In this document: one piece after another, positions 40,778-43,803 of the stretch
Position numbering within the stretch: position 1 is the stretch's first letter
Layout: each line of letters starts with the position of its first letter
NCBI GenBank assembly: GCA_045598045.1
Contig: JAZLLG010000045.1
Location: 1-43,803 of the forward strand
Reading direction: 5' to 3'
DNA: 43,803 nucleotides
From: RGIG3528 sp045598045
Lineage (GTDB): Bacteria > Bacillota > Clostridia > Lachnospirales > Lachnospiraceae
Program-made: the position numbers and the translations under genes
The notes under the pieces: generated by a model
Databases searched by the model: none
What the model saw: only the letters and a program-made list of their open reading frames with translations
Told to the model about the DNA's origin: nothing

Positions 40778-42436
40778 ATGAAGAAAAAACTGAAAGTGTT
40801 TTTTGCTCTTCTCGCTGTTTTGTCAATGACGTTTTCAGTGGCAGGACATGAGGGAATTGCGGCAATCGACAACGGAACGGAGATTCCGGAAGGAAACATC
40901 AGAATTCTTTATGAAGAAGAATCAATCCTTATTGATGAGACAGGGATGTCGAAAAAGGATAACGTGATTTATTACACAAGCACGTATACGTCTGATATGT
41001 CCAAATGGTATCAGATGGATATTGTCGGTAACAAAGCCTTATTCGATTTTTCGTGGATGAATATGTCCACAAATGAGAAGCTTTACATTTGCGGTGATAC
41101 AAACAAGAAAGTGACAAGCGTTACGGTTACTGCAAGAGATACTTTTACAGCTACTTTCACAGGTTCACTTCTTGCTACCGACATTACCGATGCCGAAGAT
41201 TGGAAAGCAGAGTATGCGCATTATCCTAATTTCGGAGAAGATACGGGATACCTTATATTTACCGTACGTGTAAACGGAATGCCCACAACATTCTGTGAAC
41301 TCGATAAGATTGAGTGGAGAAAAGGTAACGAAGGCAACTGGCGTGAGTTCGACGAACTCGATCTTCATGAAATGGAAATTCGTGGAGGAACGTTGCAGTT
41401 CCGTATAAAAGCAAGTAATGCCAACGGAAACCGTTACTCAACAACAACGAAGTACACCGTGGCAAAACTTCCCGTTAACCCCGCTGTCAGTGTCACAAAC
41501 ACAACCGGAACGGTATCTCTGAAGAATGGTTACGAGTTCTCCACAAACAAGAAAAACTGGACGCTTATTCCCATATATAATACAAAGGGCAATACAGACG
41601 AAATGTTTATTGATGAAACCGACAGAGCGGATGCGATTCAGACAATCACAACCACAAAGAAGGTTTCAAAGCTTTCGGTTCAGCAGGCACTTGGAAAGAA
41701 AACGAGTGAGGATATCGCTGAAACAGTGCTTTACGTGAGAAATGCAGGAAACGGACGAAATGCTGCCGCAAGAGTCACGACATTGAGAATACCTGCTTCA
41801 CTCCCGAAACCGGCAAATGTTGACAGCAAAATTAAGCTTAACTACTCACCTTCAAAGACGGGAACAGCAGGAATCGAACTTGTAAGCTCTTATGATGAAA
41901 ATGTTCAGGTTGTTGTTGTGAGCCCTGCAGAGCAGGAACGATACGGAATCGATCCGTCGAACGCTTCGACCCTGACGGATATCCCTGTTTACGACCTCGT
42001 GTGGACTACGGTACGTGCGAATAGTTCTACGAAGGTTGTTTATAAGAGAGCTCCTTCCGGAAGCATAATCCTTGTCAGAAAGGCCGGGACGGAAGAGAAT
42101 CTTGCTTCTCCGTATGTAATTCTTTCGGAGCAGGTTGATTACAGCAAGGCCATCACATATGCATCAATATCAGGTTCGCCGAAGGTAAACTATACACTTC
42201 AGGCTATTCCTTCCACAAACATAAAGAAAGACGACCCGGGACTTACCTATGTATGGCAGTGGGCAGACGCAAAGAACGCACCGGATGATGCATGGACGGA
42301 CATCGGTACGGGAAGAACCCTGGAACTTAACTCCGACGGCTCCGTATATCCTGTAGTCAAGTACAAATACGTGCGTGTAAAGATTACTTATTACGGCAGA
42401 AGCTTCACAAGTATGGCTGTCGGAACAATTAAATAA
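40778..42436 (+). CDS. Secreted protein of unknown function at end of flagellar operon
   Basis: The 552-residue product has a clear signal peptide (MKKKLKVFFALLAVLSMTFS, then an AxA-like site near residue 29) and no other membrane segment or LPXTG anchor. The mature part is beta-rich and threonine-rich, reading like several immunoglobulin-like modules, for example NPAVSVTNTTGTVSLKNGY and a final unit with LTYVWQWADA ending in YKYVRVKITYYGRSFTSMAV. I do not recognise the family. AAGGAGG at 40764-40770 precedes the ATG at 40778; a longer in-frame start at 40706 falls inside the chaperone gene. It lies 34 bases after that gene, so co-expression with flagellar genes is likely. Confidence 0.8.
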   Translation: MKKKLKVFFALLAVLSMTFSVAGHEGIAAIDNGTEIPEGNIRILYEEESILIDETGMSKKDNVIYYTSTYTSDMSKWYQMDIVGNKALFDFSWMNMSTNEKLYICGDTNKKVTSVTVTARDTFTATFTGSLLATDITDAEDWKAEYAHYPNFGEDTGYLIFTVRVNGMPTTFCELDKIEWRKGNEGNWREFDELDLHEMEIRGGTLQFRIKASNANGNRYSTTTKYTVAKLPVNPAVSVTNTTGTVSLKNGYEFSTNKKNWTLIPIYNTKGNTDEMFIDETDRADAIQTITTTKKVSKLSVQQALGKKTSEDIAETVLYVRNAGNGRNAAARVTTLRIPASLPKPANVDSKIKLNYSPSKTGTAGIELVSSYDENVQVVVVSPAEQERYGIDPSNASTLTDIPVYDLVWTTVRANSSTKVVYKRAPSGSIILVRKAGTEENLASPYVILSEQVDYSKAITYASISGSPKVNYTLQAIPSTNIKKDDPGLTYVWQWADAKNAPDDAWTDIGTGRTLELNSDGSVYPVVKYKYVRVKITYYGRSFTSMAVGTIK

Positions 42437-42483
42437 AAACTATATCGGCTTCGTTTTTTCACCCGGAGCTACAGACTATTGAT

Positions 42484-42524
42484 AAAGACGGTGCGTGGTC
42501 AAAAATCGGCCACGCACCGTCTTT
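42484..42524 (+). terminator. Terminator hairpin after the flagellar region
   Basis: AAAGACGGTGCGTGG (42484-42498) pairs perfectly with the segment 42510-42524, giving a 15-bp stem with an 11-base loop. The following TTTGTTG is a short T tract, so it may work on the + strand as terminator for the secreted-protein transcript. Confidence 0.75.
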
Positions 42525-42535
42525 GTTGATAGCTG

Positions 42536-42634
42536 TTAATGATTTCCGAATGCATCATACAGGTATGATTCTACCACGTTCCCGAGGCTGTCCGCAAGGG
42601 CTTTCACATCACCGTGCGATGCTACTCCTGTAGG
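42536..42634 (-). pseudogene. RHS/YD-repeat fragment
   Basis: Read on the - strand, an open stretch of 32 codons ends with TAA (42536-42538) and encodes a typical RHS repeat: HGDV, then DSLGNVVESYLYDAFGN. An in-frame TAG at 42635-42637 and lack of a start show it is a scrap, not a gene. Such repeats form the shell of RHS polymorphic toxins. It lies downstream of the toxin and immunity genes and is probably left from an older cassette exchange. Confidence 0.7.
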
Positions 42635-42648
42635 CTATACCGGCAAGC

Positions 42649-42683
42649 TAAAAAGGCCTTCCGTTTAATTCCGGAAAGCCTTT
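42649..42683 (-). terminator. Terminator for the toxin-immunity genes
   Basis: On the - strand, AAAGGCTTTCCGG (from 42683) pairs with CGGAAGGCCTTT (to 42652), with minor mismatch, and is followed by five T residues (42654-42650). The interval 42684-42823 between it and the immunity gene holds nothing I can identify. Confidence 0.75.
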
Positions 42684-42823
42684 ATGGGAGCGGATATTTG
42701 ATTTTGAAGATAGGAGATATTTACATCTTAGCCACAAGCAAAAGTAACACTCTTTGTGACAAAAGGACCGTCTCTGATGTATCCAAAGAATCATTCCTAA
42801 TGAGGGTATCATACATCAAGAAA

Positions 42824-43138
42824 TCAACAATCAGCATTATCCTTACAAAGAAGAGGATTAAAGATTTGAGTAATGATAGCGTATCCAACCTCTTTTTTTC
42901 CTTCAAACATCGCTACTTGTTTTCCTACCCATAAACTTGCTGGATAATGTTCAGGTGAAAGAAAGGTTATTGACCCCTTAAGTTCTCCTTTATTATCTTC
43001 CAAATTGTAATAATTGTGTTTCCCTGTTGTTAAATATCTCTCAGTCACTAAGTGTTCAGGACAGTACCCATTGTATATTTTATTTTTTTTCCATTCACTA
43101 AACATAAATATAGCTTCTACATCTGCTTGCAATTGCAT
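42824..43138 (-). CDS. Probable immunity protein with EF-Tu-like beta-barrel
   Basis: The 104-residue protein is encoded directly downstream of the toxin gene. Its sequence, with DVEAIFMF near the start, GKHNYY, GSITFLSPEHYPASLWVGK and MFEGKKEVGYAIITQIFN, recalls the beta-barrel domains of elongation factor Tu, where a similar REGGRTVG turn occurs. It has no GTPase domain. The ATG at 43138 is preferred over 43147 because AAAGGA, partly within the toxin stop region, lies eight bases upstream. Position and size fit an immunity protein that neutralises the toxin; the EF-Tu resemblance could mean mimicry of a toxin target. The region is clearly AT-rich compared with the rest of the window. Confidence 0.65.
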   Translation of the reverse strand: MQLQADVEAIFMFSEWKKNKIYNGYCPEHLVTERYLTTGKHNYYNLEDNKGELKGSITFLSPEHYPASLWVGKQVAMFEGKKEVGYAIITQIFNPLLCKDNADC

Positions 43139-43152
43139 TATGCTCATCCTTT

Positions 43153-43803
43153 CTAAAACACATGCTCAATTGATATTATATTTTTATTAAACATTTCCAA
43201 CATTTCTGGTTCTACTACCGGAGTACCTGATTTAAAAATTGCACTATCCAAATTCATGTGATTTAACTGTTTATATACGTTTTCAGGAATTGTAACTTTA
43301 ATGATTGCCGCTTTATCCGAATTAATAGGCATGTTTGCAAATTCCAATGTTTCTTCAAAACAATTTCCAAATTCTTTAGCTTGGAATGATCTTCCATCTT
43401 GTCTAGGTCTGAATTCACCCGAAGAAAAAATATCATCATATTCTTCTGGGCTGACTGCCCTATAAATATCTTTAGTTCCTGAATTGCTTTTTGTGATGTT
43501 CACAGCATCACCGGCTGTGTCCGTAACGTCATCAATCGTATCAGCAGCCATTCCGCTCTTCGCTACGGTTGCATTCTTTATCTTGCTGACGCCGTTATAT
43601 CCGATGTCTCCGACTATGCCGCCTACGATGTTCCCAACGGATGAACCGACTGCAAACGCAGTATCGCTCTGCTCGCCGGTTACGCTTTCATAAATGGCTT
43701 CCCCGACAAATCCGCCGGCAAGACCACCGGCTCCTGATGCAATACTGCTCACGCCCATTCCCGTACAGCCGGGTATAAAGAGCATGCCGACTCCGGATAC
43801 TAC
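43153..43803 (-). CDS. C-terminal part of polymorphic toxin, ADP-ribosyltransferase-like domain (partial)
   Basis: The frame enters from the right edge, so only the last 216 residues are seen. The first part is glycine-rich and hydrophobic (IASGAGGLAGGFVGEAI, GSSVGNIVGGIVGDIG), as often found just ahead of toxin domains in RHS or similar proteins. The last 105 residues look like an ADP-ribosyltransferase: YRAVSPEEYDDIF offers the NAD-binding arginine, GRSFQAKEF a serine, and VVEPEML an ExE-type glutamate pair, the R-S-E arrangement. Base composition turns AT-rich near 43490, at the start of that domain, suggesting an exchanged toxin cassette. An ATG at 43785 is probably internal. The target is unknown. 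Confidence 0.68.
   Translation of the reverse strand, partial: VVSGVGMLFIPGCTGMGVSSIASGAGGLAGGFVGEAIYESVTGEQSDTAFAVGSSVGNIVGGIVGDIGYNGVSKIKNATVAKSGMAADTIDDVTDTAGDAVNITKSNSGTKDIYRAVSPEEYDDIFSSGEFRPRQDGRSFQAKEFGNCFEETLEFANMPINSDKAAIIKVTIPENVYKQLNHMNLDSAIFKSGTPVVEPEMLEMFNKNIISIEHVF

Noticed and set aside
42721..42906. 61-codon frame on the - strand overlapping the immunity gene
   Set aside because: It overlaps the better-supported immunity frame and its leucine-rich product looks like a shifted reading of AT-rich DNA.
42614..42934. 106-codon frame on the + strand
   Set aside because: It crosses the - strand terminator and the end of the immunity gene, has no good ribosome site and matches nothing recognisable.

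Overview
The window looks like the chromosome of a motile, low-to-mid GC Firmicute of the class Clostridia, most likely a Lachnospiraceae member related to Roseburia, Butyrivibrio or Agathobacter. This rests on AGGAGG ribosome binding sites, frequent TTG starts, threonine/proline 'TPTP' linkers in exported proteins, a FliW-CsrA pair beside the hook-associated protein genes, tandem flgK genes, and two proteins I recognise as the Lachnospiraceae families DUF5717 and DUF5716. No rRNA or tRNA gene, insertion sequence or CRISPR array was seen. Almost all genes are on the + strand; only the right edge carries - strand genes.

Layout. 1-822 is gene-free and holds a long stem-loop, a terminator, an array of about 52-bp inverted-repeat units (231-529) and the promoter of a PadR / HAAS (DUF1700) / DUF4097 module (823-2691). 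An MIF-like tautomerase, a small alarmone synthetase, MsrA, a NlpC/P60-like lipoprotein and RfbC follow (2704-7786), ending at a strong terminator. From 7937 to 15752 runs an uncharacterised operon: a membrane-anchored exported protein, a 1196-residue DUF5717 protein, an actin/Hsp70-fold protein, a TPR-like protein and a two-pass coiled-coil membrane protein. Next come valS with a 49-codon gene overlapping its end, a zinc-ribbon/TPR membrane protein, a glycerophosphodiester phosphodiesterase, an amidase, and a 905-residue MFS-SH3-D,D-carboxypeptidase fusion (15805-24488). Topoisomerase IV-type parE and parC, mntP and tagD follow.

29828-42436 is a late flagellar region: flgM, flgN, two flgK genes, flgL, fliW, csrA, flaG, fliD, fliS, a FliT/FlgN-like chaperone and a secreted protein. 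Four sites resembling sigma-D (sigma-28) promoters precede flgM, flgK, flaG and fliS, so the anti-sigma factor FlgM probably sits in its own feedback loop, while FliW and CsrA add post-transcriptional control.

The right end (42536-43803, - strand) is a polymorphic-toxin module: the C-terminal part of a large protein with an ADP-ribosyltransferase-like toxin domain, a probable immunity gene resembling an EF-Tu beta-barrel, and a degenerate RHS repeat scrap. Base composition shifts abruptly at the toxin domain, suggesting a swapped cassette.

Best candidates for undescribed biology are the DUF5717/actin-like operon, the MFS-carboxypeptidase fusion with an internal start signal, the repeat array at 231-529, and the toxin/EF-Tu-like immunity pair. 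All family assignments were made by reading the sequence; no database was searched.
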